From contig CAXXKO010000001.1 in NCBI GenBank assembly GCA_963666705.2, positions 310,001 through 374,000 on the forward strand: a stretch of 64,000 bases of DNA, in the 5' to 3' direction. Numbering within the stretch: the first letter of the stretch is position 1; each line of letters begins with the position of its first letter. Below the pieces are notes generated by a model. The model made no database searches. It was not told where the DNA came from and was given only the letters and a program-made list of their open reading frames with translations. The stretch comes from G963666705 sp963666705. GTDB lineage: Bacteria > Pseudomonadota > Alphaproteobacteria > CADEGL01. This document shows, piece after piece, positions 7,969-16,484 of the stretch. The position numbers were made by a program, and so were the translations under genes.

Positions 7969-9281
7969 CACTGCTGTCCGGTTAACTGAGCGGTGCTGGC
8001 TTTGAGAGCCAGGATTTCTGCGGGGTTTGAAGCGAAAATGCATGGTGTCGATTTGAATTGGATGGAGCACTTTTCGGAGTTTCTCCGAGGAGATGCTCAT
8101 GAACACCGGCAAGACCCTGTTCGCTCAGCTCATGGACTTCCTGCCATGGACTACTTTCACGCGGATCGTCGACCGGTATGGCGGCGATCACCGGGTCCGG
8201 ACGCTTTCCTGCGCCGAGCAATACCGGTCCATGGCCTTCGCCCAGCTGACCTACCGGGAAAGCCTGCGCGACATCGAGACCTGCCTCTCGGTCCACGCAT
8301 CGAAACTCTATCACATGGGCTTCCGCCAGCCGGTCCGGCGCTCGACGCTGGCCGATGCCAACGAAAGGCGCGACTGGCGTATCCATGCGGCGTTGGCCCA
8401 GCGGCTCATCACCCAGGCGAGGACGCTGTACGTCGACGAAGAACTGGGGTTGGACCTGACCAATACCGTCTACGCCCTGGACTCGACGACCATCGCTCTG
8501 TGCCTGTCGGTCTTTCCGTGGGCGCACTTCCGCACCACCAAGGCGGCGGTGAAGATGCACACGCTGCTCGACCTGCGGGGCAACATTCCGAGTTTTATCC
8601 ACATCTCGGATGGCAAGCTGCACGACGTTCATGCCCTCGATATGCTCTTGCCGGAAGCCGGAGCCATCTACGTCGTGGATCGTGGCTACGTCGACTTTGC
8701 CCGCCTTTATGTGTTGCACCAAGCCGGGGCCTTCTTCGTCACGCGTGCCAAGTCGAACATCGATGCTCATCGCGTCTATTCGGCGCCGACGGATCGCTCG
8801 ACCGGCATCATTTGCGACCAGACCATCTCCCTGGACGGCTTCTACACCCGTCAGGATTACCCCGAACTTCTGCGGCGCATCCGCTTCAAGGACCCCGAGT
8901 CCGGCAAGACGCTGGTCTTCATCACCAACAACTTCTCGCTTCCGGCCGCCACCATCTGCGCGCTCTACAAAAGCCGCTGGCAGGTGGAACTCTTCTTCAA
9001 GTGGATCAAGCAGCATCTTCGGATCAAGCAGTTCTACGGCACGTCGGAGAACGCGGTGAAGACGCAGATCTGGATTGCCGTCTCGGTCTACGTCCTCGTC
9101 GCCATCGTCAAGAAGCGCCTCGACCTGGACGCCTCGCTCTACACTTTGTTACAGATCCTCTCGGTGACCCTCTTCGAGAAAATGCCCATACATCAAGCAC
9201 TTGCGGGAGACGAAAACAGATGCAACGCTTCGCAAATAACCAACCAATTGAATTCATTCGATTTTTAACCGGACACTAGTG
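7969..9281 (+). mobile_element. IS4-family insertion sequence, complete
   Basis: A 1313-bp element with ends CACTGCTGTCCGGTTAA and, reversed, CACTAGTGTCCGGTTAA, flanked by a 9-bp direct repeat GATTCCAAA (7960-7968 and 9282-9290). It contains one full transposase gene. The insertion splits the membrane-protein gene; removing the element and one duplication restores the frame. Confidence 0.9.
8099..9268 (+). CDS. IS4-family transposase
   Basis: About 389 residues from ATG 8099; an ATG six bases upstream is also possible, but AGGAG at 8085-8089 is better spaced for 8099. An N-terminal DUF4372-like region (FAQLMDFLPW) precedes the DDE domain: first Asp in YALDSTTIALC, second in YVVDRGYVDF, and the Y-(2)-R-(3)-E-(6)-K signature in YKSRWQVELFFKWIKQH. 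Full length for this subgroup, with no frameshift. Confidence 0.92.
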   Translation: MNTGKTLFAQLMDFLPWTTFTRIVDRYGGDHRVRTLSCAEQYRSMAFAQLTYRESLRDIETCLSVHASKLYHMGFRQPVRRSTLADANERRDWRIHAALAQRLITQARTLYVDEELGLDLTNTVYALDSTTIALCLSVFPWAHFRTTKAAVKMHTLLDLRGNIPSFIHISDGKLHDVHALDMLLPEAGAIYVVDRGYVDFARLYVLHQAGAFFVTRAKSNIDAHRVYSAPTDRSTGIICDQTISLDGFYTRQDYPELLRRIRFKDPESGKTLVFITNNFSLPAATICALYKSRWQVELFFKWIKQHLRIKQFYGTSENAVKTQIWIAVSVYVLVAIVKKRLDLDASLYTLLQILSVTLFEKMPIHQALAGDENRCNASQITNQLNSFDF

Positions 9282-9437
9282 GATTCCAAATGCAATAAAG
9301 CTCGCAACGATGGTTCCAATTTGGTCAATTGCCACCCCAGAAAAAACCGAAAGCAGACTGGTCAACGGAGTAATTTCTGGATTAGTCTCAAGAAATTCCT
9401 CCAACATTTCGTGACTATTTTTTACGGGTTTATCCCT

Positions 9438-9466
9438 TTGACGCAGGTACAATGATCGCCTATATT
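9438..9466 (+). promoter_or_regulatory. Sigma-70-like promoter for the 9490 transposase
   Basis: TTGACG at 9438-9443 and TATATT at 9461-9466 are separated by 17 bases, with AGGAG seven to eight bases before the ATG at 9490. This is close to the sigma-70 consensus and well placed. Confidence 0.6.
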
Positions 9467-9489
9467 AGGGTCATAGAAGGAGATGACCG

Positions 9490-10419
9490 ATGGCTATTCG
9501 CACCCGCAAGCCCCGCGCAAAAGCAGAACGTAACCCAAGTCGCTCCCCCGAGTTCTCGGTGCGCGATTTCTTCAACCGGTTCCCGGATGACGATTCGTGC
9601 ATCGCACATGTCATGAACGTCCGCTACGGGCTGCGTCATGTGTGCGCCAAGTGCGGACAAGATGCGACTTTCCATCGTCTTGCCAACCGCAAGGCCTATT
9701 CATGCGCACGCTGCGGTCATCACGTCTATCCCTGCGCCGGTACGGTCTTCGAGGATAGCCGCACGTCGATGCAGCTTTGGTTTTATGCCATCTTCCTATT
9801 CGTCACGACGCGACATGGTGTTAGCGGAAAAGAACTGCAACGCTCGCTTGGTGTTACCTACAAGACCGCGTGGCGCATGGGCCAACAAATCCGCGCGCTT
9901 ATGTCCAAAGCCGATGGCTTCGAAATCCTGCAAGGACACGTCGAACTTGACGAAGCCTATGTTGGCGGCAAGAGGTCTGGTGGGAAGCGCGGTCGCGGGG
10001 CGCCCGGCAAGACTATCGTGTTCGGCATGAAGCAACGGGGCGGTCGCATGGAAACTGAGATCGTTCCGAACGTCCGCAAAAAGACACTCCGCGAGGCGAC
10101 GCTGCGCACTGTGGAGCCGGGATCGACCGTTTCGACCGACGAACTCATGTCCTACGGTTTATTGAACGCGGATGGCTACAAGCACGGACAAGTGAGGCAC
10201 GGCGCGAAAGAATTTGCACGGTATGACAGCAGCACGGACGTGGTGCACCACACAAACCATGTCGAAAGCTTCTGGCGGCTATTCAAGTATTCCGTCGCCT
10301 CAACACACATTCACGTGTCGGCGAAATACATGGACCGATATCTGAACGAGTTCACGTTTCGGCAGAACCATCGCGCGAAGGAGAACGCGATGTTCGATCT
10401 GCTGATCGGGGCGATTTGA
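9490..10419 (+). CDS. IS1595-family transposase (ISXO2-like), probably of the outer transposon
   Basis: 309 residues. A basic N-terminus (RTRKPRAKAERN) is followed by a zinc ribbon with CAKCGQD and CARCGHH, then the ISXO2-like DDE domain: HVELDEAYVGGKR, STDELMSYG, and the third acidic residue in HTNHVESFWRLFK, with HVSAKYMDRYLNEFTFR after it. All catalytic positions look intact. It is the only transposase not accounted for by a nested element, so I assign it to the 5696-15885 transposon. Codon use and GC differ from the transposase at 6744, so the two are separate lineages. Confidence 0.88.
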   Translation: MAIRTRKPRAKAERNPSRSPEFSVRDFFNRFPDDDSCIAHVMNVRYGLRHVCAKCGQDATFHRLANRKAYSCARCGHHVYPCAGTVFEDSRTSMQLWFYAIFLFVTTRHGVSGKELQRSLGVTYKTAWRMGQQIRALMSKADGFEILQGHVELDEAYVGGKRSGGKRGRGAPGKTIVFGMKQRGGRMETEIVPNVRKKTLREATLRTVEPGSTVSTDELMSYGLLNADGYKHGQVRHGAKEFARYDSSTDVVHHTNHVESFWRLFKYSVASTHIHVSAKYMDRYLNEFTFRQNHRAKENAMFDLLIGAI

Positions 10420-10609
10420 TCACGGCCGCCAAGGTCGCATCAAACTCGTCTTGGCCTACCGGATTGATTCCGTTCGCTTCTTCCTGAGCAATGAAGTCCT
10501 GTAACCGCCCGGACTTCCGAGCCTCAGTCTGGCGAGCACGTCGAACGTAAGAGGAGCACTCTTCACCGTTCACGTCCTTCCTCTGGACATAGAGCAAGGA
10601 ACATCGTAC
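10352..10609 (-). CDS. Possible small protein of unknown function
   Basis: An 85-codon frame from ATG 10609 overlaps the 3' end of the transposase by 68 bases on the opposite strand. It reads like a short helical protein with YVRRARQTEARKSGRL, then DFIAQEEANGINPVGQDEF, and a Ser/Arg-rich tail. The central part feels protein-like rather than a shadow, but there is no clear ribosome-binding site and the overlap argues for caution. Confidence 0.3.
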   Translation of the reverse strand, partial: VRCSLLYVQRKDVNGEECSSYVRRARQTEARKSGRLQDFIAQEEANGINPVGQDEFDATLAAVIKSPRSADRTSRSPSRDGSAET

Positions 10610-10753
10610 CATAAAGAGGCAGACGTAGGGAGAGCGTTGTGGGGTGCCGTCACCGTCGCCAAGCGACGTCACCGGGAGCGGGCTTTGTTAGTCTAACAGA
10701 ACGGGCGGGTTCCAAACCACCACTCCCTCCTTGTCTCATGCGTCCTTGGCGGA
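10420..10753. other. Spacer between transposase and the coiled-coil ORF
   Basis: Apart from the tentative small ORF on the minus strand, I see no gene, promoter or repeat here. GC is moderate. Confidence 0.35.
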
Positions 10754-11266
10754 CTAGGTTGAATGAAGAACACCGGTGGCGATGACAGCGCCTCCGGTGT
10801 TCGCTTCTGAGGCGTCTGTGGTCGCCTCATTCTCGGCGGAAGCGTTTGTCACCGCTCCCGATTCTTGTGGCTGAGAGCCGTTAGAGGAAGACGACACGAA
10901 GCGGTGCCGCCCGTTGTCCAGGCGCTCAAGAATTTTCGATTTCCTCCGCTCATAAAGCAGGGACCTGATGTTGCCAGACCGCACATCGAGTCCCGCTTCC
11001 TCGATCTTTTGATAGAGCTCCTTCGTGGTGAGGCCCCGTGCTCCAGCGTTCCGCATCACCTCCAGGACGCGAGACGCGTAGGACCCAGGGCGCCCTATAG
11101 CCCCACCCTGTTTTGCACCACGTGATCTCGTGTCAGCATAGACCGACAGCGCATGCTCCAAGGTCGTCTTCCGCACCACCTGCGCTTCGATCTCGGCGCG
11201 GAGCTTGACGACGTGTTCGCCGCACTCAGCAATCTCCGCCCGCATCAGTGTCTCGTATCGGTCCAT
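10754..11266 (-). CDS. Coiled-coil plus winged-helix-like protein, transposon passenger
   Basis: About 170 residues starting ATG 11266 (MDRYETLMRAEI); an ATG six codons upstream is possible. Residues 1-45 form a likely coiled coil (EHVVKLRAEIEAQVVRKTTLE). Residues 68-125 look like a winged helix: YASRVLEVMRNAGARGLTTK, ELYQKIEEAGLDVRSGNIRS, then a basic wing LLYERRKSKILERL and RHRF. The C-terminal 45 residues are low-complexity Ser/Ala/Thr. A DNA-binding or regulatory role is inferred from shape only. It lies inside the outer transposon, convergent to the transposase. Confidence 0.5.
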   Translation of the reverse strand: MDRYETLMRAEIAECGEHVVKLRAEIEAQVVRKTTLEHALSVYADTRSRGAKQGGAIGRPGSYASRVLEVMRNAGARGLTTKELYQKIEEAGLDVRSGNIRSLLYERRKSKILERLDNGRHRFVSSSSNGSQPQESGAVTNASAENEATTDASEANTGGAVIATGVLHST

Positions 11267-11617
11267 GACGCGCACCCCCAGCAACCGTCAGAGTAGGACG
11301 GCAATAAAATCACGTTTTGTTGTTGGGCGCAACCCCATCTCTGACGCTATTAGCCGGGCGCGCCGTCAGGAGGGTGGTGCGGCGCGCCATGGAATGTCAT
11401 GGTTAGTTGTGGGGGTTTATGTGACCCGTAGGGAAGATCGGGCGATTACCTGCGCCAAGGGGATAAACCCGATTTTTTATATCTGCGGTGAATTCAAGCA
11501 CCCCCTTTCGCAAGGACGAATAATCCTTGCCTATCCGGTTTACACCCACACCCACTAGGGCTAGAATGGGCGCAAACCGGATATAGGGGAGCGCGCCATG
11601 GATGTTCTCGACCGCGT
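11267..11617. other. Gene-free stretch with an orphan IS1595-type end
   Basis: No gene. At 11526-11560 a left-type terminus, CTTGCCTATCCGGTTTACAC, matches the tip of the LRV-cargo element but has no partner on the right. CCTATCCGGTTT (11530-11541) pairs with AAACCGGATATAGG (11574-11587), making a hairpin. The IS21 element starts at 11618. Confidence 0.5.
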
Positions 11618-11716
11618 TGAGAACGGCGGTGACAAATTAGTCCACGGAAGCGGCGGGATTTCCCAGCCGCGGGCGGAGTAAAACTCTGCCACCTGTAGCC
11701 TTCGATCTTTTTTGAG

Positions 11717-13231
11717 ATGGAAGGCGGGAGGATGTACACCGTGGACCTATATCTGCGCGTTCGGCTGGCCTGCCATGTTGATGGTCTGAGCCAGCGAGAG
11801 GCGGCAAGTCGGTTTGGCATTGCGCGCGAGACGGTGAGGAAGATGCTGCGGCATTCGGAGCCGCCGGGATATCGGCGACGCCAGCCACCGAAACGCCCGA
11901 AACTGGCCCCCTTCACGGATATCATCGACCGTATTCTGGAGGAGGACCGAACGGTTCACCGTAAGCAGCACCACACGGCGAAGCGTATATTCGAGCGCCT
12001 TCGCGACGAACATGGCTTCACGGGCAAAGAGACCATCGTGAAGGATTACGTTCGGGAACGGCGCCTTCGTCGGCGTGAGATGTTTGTGCCGTTGTCACAT
12101 CCTCCGGGCCATGCTCGAGCGGACTTTGGCGAGGCGGATGCGATCATCGCCGGCGTCAAGTATCGGGCGCATTTTTTCGTCATGACACTTCCCCACAGCG
12201 ATGCCTGCTTCGTTGCGGCCTACCCGGCGGCGACGACGGAGGCCTGGCTGGACGGGCACAACAGAGCCTTTGTTTTTTTCGGCGGCGTTCCCCAATCGAT
12301 TCTTTACGACAACGACAAGTGTCTGGTGTCGCGCATCTTGTCAGATGGCACGCGGCAACGAACGCGGGCGTTCAGCGGGCTGCAGTCCCATTACCTCTTC
12401 GAGGACCGCTACGGCCGTCCCGGCAAGGGTAACGACAAAGGCAATGTGGAGGGGGTGGTCGGCTATGCCCGGCGGAACTTCATGACGCCGCTTCCCCGGT
12501 TCGCGAGCTGGGACGCCTTCAATGGCCACCTGGAAGAGCAATGCCGCAACCGGCAAGGCAACGTCCTGCGCGGCCACCGCGAGAGCATCGGCGAACGGTT
12601 TGTGCGTGACCGCGAAGCGTTGAAGAGGCCACTGCCGGCACCGTTCGACGCGTGCGACAAGCAGGGCACGCGGGTCAACTCGCTGTCCCTGGTGCGCTAC
12701 CGGACGAATGACTATTCCGTGCCCGTCGCCTACGGCCATCAGGAAGTCTGGATCCGTGGCTATGTCCACGAGGTGGTTATCGGTTGCGGCGCCGGGATCA
12801 TTGCCCGACACCCCCGTTCCTACGACCGGGAAGACATGGTCTTCGATCCGATCCACTACCTGCCTTTGCTGGAGCACAAGATCGGTGCCCTGGATCAGGC
12901 CGCGCCGCTAGCCGGATGGGAACTGCCTGATGCCTTCCCAACCCTGCGCCGTCTCCTGGAGGCGCGCATGGGCAAGGCCGGCAAGCGGGAATACGTCCAG
13001 GTCCTTCGGCTTGTGGAGACCTTCGATCTCGAGGTGCTTCACGGCGCGGTGAAGGACGCCCTGCGCCTGGGTGCGATCGGCTACGACGCCGTCAAACACC
13101 TTGTGCTGTGCCGTATCGAGCGACGCCCGCCCAAACTCGACCTGGATATCTATCCCTACCTGCCTCGGGCCAACGTGGCGACCACGGCCGCCGCCAGTTA
13201 TATGAGCTTGTTGGGTGGAGGCGCGTCATGA
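11717..13231 (+). CDS. istA: IS21 transposase IstA
   Basis: 504 residues. An N-terminal helix-turn-helix (LSQREAASRFGIARETVRKM) is followed by the DDE core with Asp in HARADFGEADAI, Asp in ILYDNDKCLV and Glu in GKGNDKGNVEGVVGYARR. The C-terminal Mu-transposase-like beta barrel reads YRTNDYSVPVAYGHQEVWI. The stop overlaps the istB start (ATGA), the usual translational coupling. Nearly identical to the copy at 54308-55822. Confidence 0.95.
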   Translation: MEGGRMYTVDLYLRVRLACHVDGLSQREAASRFGIARETVRKMLRHSEPPGYRRRQPPKRPKLAPFTDIIDRILEEDRTVHRKQHHTAKRIFERLRDEHGFTGKETIVKDYVRERRLRRREMFVPLSHPPGHARADFGEADAIIAGVKYRAHFFVMTLPHSDACFVAAYPAATTEAWLDGHNRAFVFFGGVPQSILYDNDKCLVSRILSDGTRQRTRAFSGLQSHYLFEDRYGRPGKGNDKGNVEGVVGYARRNFMTPLPRFASWDAFNGHLEEQCRNRQGNVLRGHRESIGERFVRDREALKRPLPAPFDACDKQGTRVNSLSLVRYRTNDYSVPVAYGHQEVWIRGYVHEVVIGCGAGIIARHPRSYDREDMVFDPIHYLPLLEHKIGALDQAAPLAGWELPDAFPTLRRLLEARMGKAGKREYVQVLRLVETFDLEVLHGAVKDALRLGAIGYDAVKHLVLCRIERRPPKLDLDIYPYLPRANVATTAAASYMSLLGGGAS

Positions 13232-13998
13232 CCGATACGCCGCAAGTGTTGCTGGCCCATCACCTCAAGACCCTGAAACTGCCGACGTTCCTGCGCGAAT
13301 ACGACAAGCTGGCCCGCCAATGCGCCACCGAGGGCGCCGACCATGTGCGGTATCTTGTCCGTCTGACCGAGTTGGAACTGATCGACCGTGAGCGCCGCAT
13401 GGTCGAGCGGCGGATCAGACAGGCCAGGTTCCCCGCCGTCAAAAGCCTCGACAGCTTCGACTTCAAGGCCATCGCATCGCTCGACAAGATGCTGGTTCTG
13501 GAGTTGGCGCGATGCGAATACGTCGAGCGTCGTGAGAATATCATCGCGCTCGGCAACAGCGGAACCGGCAAGACCCATATCGCCCTCGGTCTCGGTCTGG
13601 CGGCCTGCCAAAAGGGGCTCTCCGTCGGCTTCCTCACGGCCGCTGCCCTGGTTCATGAACTGATGGAGGCCGGGGATGAAAAACGCCTGTTGCGCCTGCA
13701 GAAGCAACTGGCAAAGTATCACCTTCTGATCATCGACGAACTCGGCTTCGTGCCGCTCTCGAAGACCGGCGCCGAGCTGCTGTTCGAAGTCTTCAGCCAG
13801 CGCTACGAGCGGGGCTCGATCCTGGTGACCTCCAACTTGCCGTTCGATGAGTGGACGGAGATATTCGGCTCGGAACGCCTGACCGGGGCTTTGCTGGACC
13901 GCCTCACCCACCATGTCCATATCCTGGAAATGAACGGCGAGAGCTATCGTCTCAACCAAAGCCAAAAACGGCGGAAATCCCCAAAAATACCTGCTTGA
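13228..13998 (+). CDS. istB: IS21 helper ATPase IstB
   Basis: 256 residues, an AAA+ ATPase related to DnaC that assembles on target DNA and activates IstA. Walker A is GNSGTGKTH near residue 112, Walker B is LLIIDELGFVPLSK near residue 173, and a sensor region TSNLPFDEW follows. The N-terminal domain has the typical LKLPTFLREYDKLARQ. Same length and sequence as the copy at 53541. Confidence 0.95.
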   Translation: MTDTPQVLLAHHLKTLKLPTFLREYDKLARQCATEGADHVRYLVRLTELELIDRERRMVERRIRQARFPAVKSLDSFDFKAIASLDKMLVLELARCEYVERRENIIALGNSGTGKTHIALGLGLAACQKGLSVGFLTAAALVHELMEAGDEKRLLRLQKQLAKYHLLIIDELGFVPLSKTGAELLFEVFSQRYERGSILVTSNLPFDEWTEIFGSERLTGALLDRLTHHVHILEMNGESYRLNQSQKRRKSPKIPA

Positions 13999-14198
13999 CC
14001 GCCGGTGCAATGGTTGACCCGGTGGGTCCACAGGAACCTCCCACGCTGCTTCGCTCCGCGTAACGCAAGCGCTACACGAAGCAGCGCGGGTCCCTCCTAT
14101 GGACTACCGGGACAACCCCCCAACACCGCGTACCGCATAACGTCAAGTGGACTAGTTTTGCTCCGCCCGGGTGGACTAATTTTGCTCCGCCGTTGACA

Positions 14199-15732
14199 GA
14201 CGCGCCTCCACCCAACAAGCTCATATAACTGGCGGCGGCCGTGGTCGCCACGTTGGCCCGAGGCAGGTAGGGATAGATATCCAGGTCGAGTTTGGGCGGG
14301 CGTCGCTCGATACGGCACAGCACAAGGTGTTTGACGGCGTCGTAGCCGATCGCACCCAGGCGCAGGGCGTCTTTCACCGCGCCGTGAAGCACCTCGAGAT
14401 CGAAGGTCTCCACAAGCCGAAGGACCTGGACGTATTCCCGCTTGCCGGCCTTGCCCATGCGCGCCTCCAGGAGACGGCGCAGGGTTGGGAAGGCATCAGG
14501 CAGTTCCCATCCGGCTAGCGGCGCGACCTGATCCAGGGCACCGATCTTGTGCTCCAGCAAAGGCAGGTAGTGGATCGGATCGAAGACCATGTCTTCCCGG
14601 TCGTAGGAACGGGGGTGTCGGGCAATGATCCCGGCGCCGCAACCGATAACCACCTCGTGGACATAGCCACGGATCCAGACTTCCTGATGGCCGTAGGCGA
14701 CGGGCACGGAATAGTCATTCGTCCGGTAGCGCACCAGGGACAGCGAGTTGACCCGCGTGCCCTGCTTGTCGCACGCGTCGAACGGTGCCGGCAGTGGCCT
14801 CTTCAACGCTTCGCGGTCACGCACAAACCGTTCGCCGATGCTCTCGCGGTGGCCGCGCAGGACGTTGCCTTGCCGGTTGCGGCATTGCTCTTCCAGGTGG
14901 CCATTGAAGGCGTCCCAGCTCGCGAACCGGGGAAGCGGCGTCATGAAGTTCCGCCGGGCATAGCCGACCACCCCCTCCACATTGCCTTTGTCGTTACCCT
15001 TGCCGGGACGGCCGTAGCGGTCCTCGAAGAGGTAATGGGACTGCAGCCCGCTGAACGCCCGCGTTCGTTGCCGCGTGCCATCTGACAAGATGCGCGACAC
15101 CAGACACTTGTCGTTGTCGTAAAGAATCGATTGGGGAACGCCGCCGAAAAAAACAAAGGCTCTGTTGTGCCCGTCCAGCCAGGCCTCCGTCGTCGCCGCC
15201 GGGTAGGCCGCAACGAAGCAGGCATCGCTGTGGGGAAGTGTCATGACGAAAAAATGCGCCCGATACTTGACGCCGGCGATGATCGCATCCGCCTCGCCAA
15301 AGTCCGCTCGAGCATGGCCCGGAGGATGTGACAACGGCACAAACATCTCACGCCGACGAAGGCGCCGTTCCCGAACGTAATCCTTCACGATGGTCTCTTT
15401 GCCCGTGAAGCCATGTTCGTCGCGAAGGCGCTCGAATATACGCTTCGCCGTGTGGTGCTGCTTACGGTGAACCGTTCGGTCCTCCTCCAGAATACGGTCG
15501 ATGATATCCGTGAAGGGGGCCAGTTTCGGGCGTTTCGGTGGCTGGCGATGATATCCGTGAAGGGGGCCAGTCGCCGATATCCCGGCGGTTCCGAATGCCG
15601 CAGCATCTTCCTCACCGTCTCGCGCGCAATGCCAAACCGACTTGCCGCCTCTCGCTGGCTCAGACCATCAACATGGCAGGCCAGCCGAACGCGCAGATAT
15701 AGGTCCACGGTGTACATCCTCCCGCCTTCCAT
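14199..15732 (-). pseudogene. istA: IstA pseudogene (frameshifted, 3' end lost)
   Basis: This differs from the intact istA by a 23-bp tandem duplication at 15548-15570, a repeat of 15501-15523, which shifts the frame near codon 55. The remainder is open but continues past 14199 into the end of copy 1, giving a hybrid C-terminus. The catalytic motifs (HARADFGEAD, ILYDNDKCLV, GNVEGVVGY) remain but cannot be translated from the native start. Confidence 0.88.
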
Positions 15733-15831
15733 CTCAAAAAAGATCGAAGGCTACAGGTGGCAGAGTTTTACTCCGCCCGCGGCTGGGAAATCCCGCCGCT
15801 TCCGTGGACTAATTTGTCACCGCCGTTCTCA
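14199..15831 (-). mobile_element. Truncated inverted IS21 copy 2
   Basis: An inverted copy retaining the TGAGAACGG terminus (at 15831) and most of istA, but cut at 14199 just before istB, where it abuts the right end of copy 1. istB and the other terminus are missing. Head-to-head copies with one truncated suggest that insertion of one copy next to the other was followed by a deletion. Confidence 0.88.
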
Positions 15832-15885
15832 GGCGAGACGTTTACTCTATATGTAGTGGGTGTCTGTCTTAACCCGATAGGCACG
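15832..15885. repeat. Right terminal repeat of the outer transposon
   Basis: CTATATGTAGTGGGTGTCTG and following bases mirror the left end at 5696-5735. The 8-bp duplication GGTTAGCC starts at 15886. Confidence 0.75.
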
Positions 15886-15887
15886 GG

Positions 15888-16484
15888 TTAGCCGTCGCGG
15901 GTCACGAACAGGATGTCGGACAGGCGGTCGCCGTTGAGCGGCAGCAGGTCGAAGGGACAGGCCGAGCCCACGGCGATGGAGTCGATACACGCGCGCAAAA
16001 CCACCTTGTCCCCGGCCTTGGCCGGGGAGGGCAGCATGTCGCCGTAGGTGCCGTCCATCTGGATGGGCGTGTTCTGGAAGATGTTGACGGGATGGGGCAG
16101 CCATTCGTAGGGGATGCCGAAATCCGCCACCTGCTCGGCGAGGTTGGTGCGGCAGCTGCGGTGCCCGGGCATCTCGTAGAGCTTGGCGTAGCGGTGCTTG
16201 TCGCAGGACGCGAGGGAGATATCGTGCACGCCCACGTCGTCGTGGAGGATCTCGAACATGGGGTCGCGCTTGACCGTCCAGATCGAATGCCCGACCGCCA
16301 GGCGGAAGCTGTCGTTCATCACCCGGGTATGGGAGGGCGAGCTGTAGATGCGGTGGTCTTCGGCCGCGAAGCCGTAGAGATCCAGCACCTGCCCGCCTTC
16401 GAGGTTGACGATCTCGAGAAGCTGACCGGCCGCGACTTCGATGCGCCCGCCGCGGCCACCGGTGATGCGGACCTCCCGGCTCAT
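15888..16484 (-). CDS. DUF1989 protein (urea-carboxylase-associated family), second of pair
   Basis: 198 residues from ATG 16484, overlapping the stop of the upstream paralogue (ATGA). It has the DUF1989 hallmarks: EIVNLEGGQVLDLYGF, SSPSHTRVMN, a Cys-rich central stretch (SCDKHRYAKLY, HRSCRTNLAEQ), FGIPYEWLPHPVNIFQNTPI and GSACPFDLLPLNGD near the C-terminus. In other genomes such proteins occur in pairs beside urea carboxylase genes, where their function is poorly defined. No urea carboxylase is visible here. The outer transposon inserted directly after its TAA stop. Confidence 0.85.
   Translation of the reverse strand: MSREVRITGGRGGRIEVAAGQLLEIVNLEGGQVLDLYGFAAEDHRIYSSPSHTRVMNDSFRLAVGHSIWTVKRDPMFEILHDDVGVHDISLASCDKHRYAKLYEMPGHRSCRTNLAEQVADFGIPYEWLPHPVNIFQNTPIQMDGTYGDMLPSPAKAGDKVVLRACIDSIAVGSACPFDLLPLNGDRLSDILFVTRDG

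Larger units (their letters stand above)
5796..9407 (-). pseudogene. Multipass membrane protein gene broken by two insertions
   Basis: Three pieces, 9407-9291, 7968-7765 and 5918-5796, join in one frame once an IS4 element (9-bp duplication GATTCCAAA) and a 755-bp IS1595-type element (8-bp duplication GAAAATTC) are removed. The pieces total exactly 444 bases, giving 147 residues plus TAG. The restored protein starts MLEEFLETNPEITPLTSLL and has about four hydrophobic stretches: residues 26-46, 54-80, 88-106 and 115-135. It ends with the basic tail AKRWRYLREA. I do not recognise the family. It is a passenger of the outer transposon, divergent from the transposase at 9490. The clean in-frame restoration implies that the gene was functional until recently. 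Confidence 0.8.
11618..14198 (+). mobile_element. IS21-family insertion sequence, intact copy 1
   Basis: 2581 bp, from TGAGAACGGCGG to the inverse of TGTCAACGGCGG; both termini continue into similar AAATTAGTCCAC repeats. It contains istA and istB overlapping by ATGA. The same 2581-bp length is obtained for the copy at 52162-55921 after removing its nested IS630. It abuts the truncated inverted copy at 14199, and no target duplication is visible, so a deletion or recombination has occurred here. Confidence 0.92.
5696..15885. mobile_element. Outer IS1595-type transposon, 10.2 kb with nested insertions
   Basis: Left end CGTGCCTATCCGGTTAATGC and right end (reverse complement) CGTGCCTATCGGGTTAAGAC continue as imperfect inverted repeats through CACCCACTACATATAG, and both are flanked by GGTTAGCC. 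Subtracting later insertions (5919-7764, 7969-9290, 11618-15831) leaves about 2.8 kb: a membrane-protein gene (minus), an IS1595 transposase (9490-10419, plus), possibly a small ORF, and a coiled-coil/winged-helix-like ORF (10772-11266 region, minus). This is therefore best read as an IS1595-family transposon with passenger genes that became a target for other elements. The right end touches the stop codon of the neighbouring DUF1989 gene without disrupting it. Confidence 0.72.
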
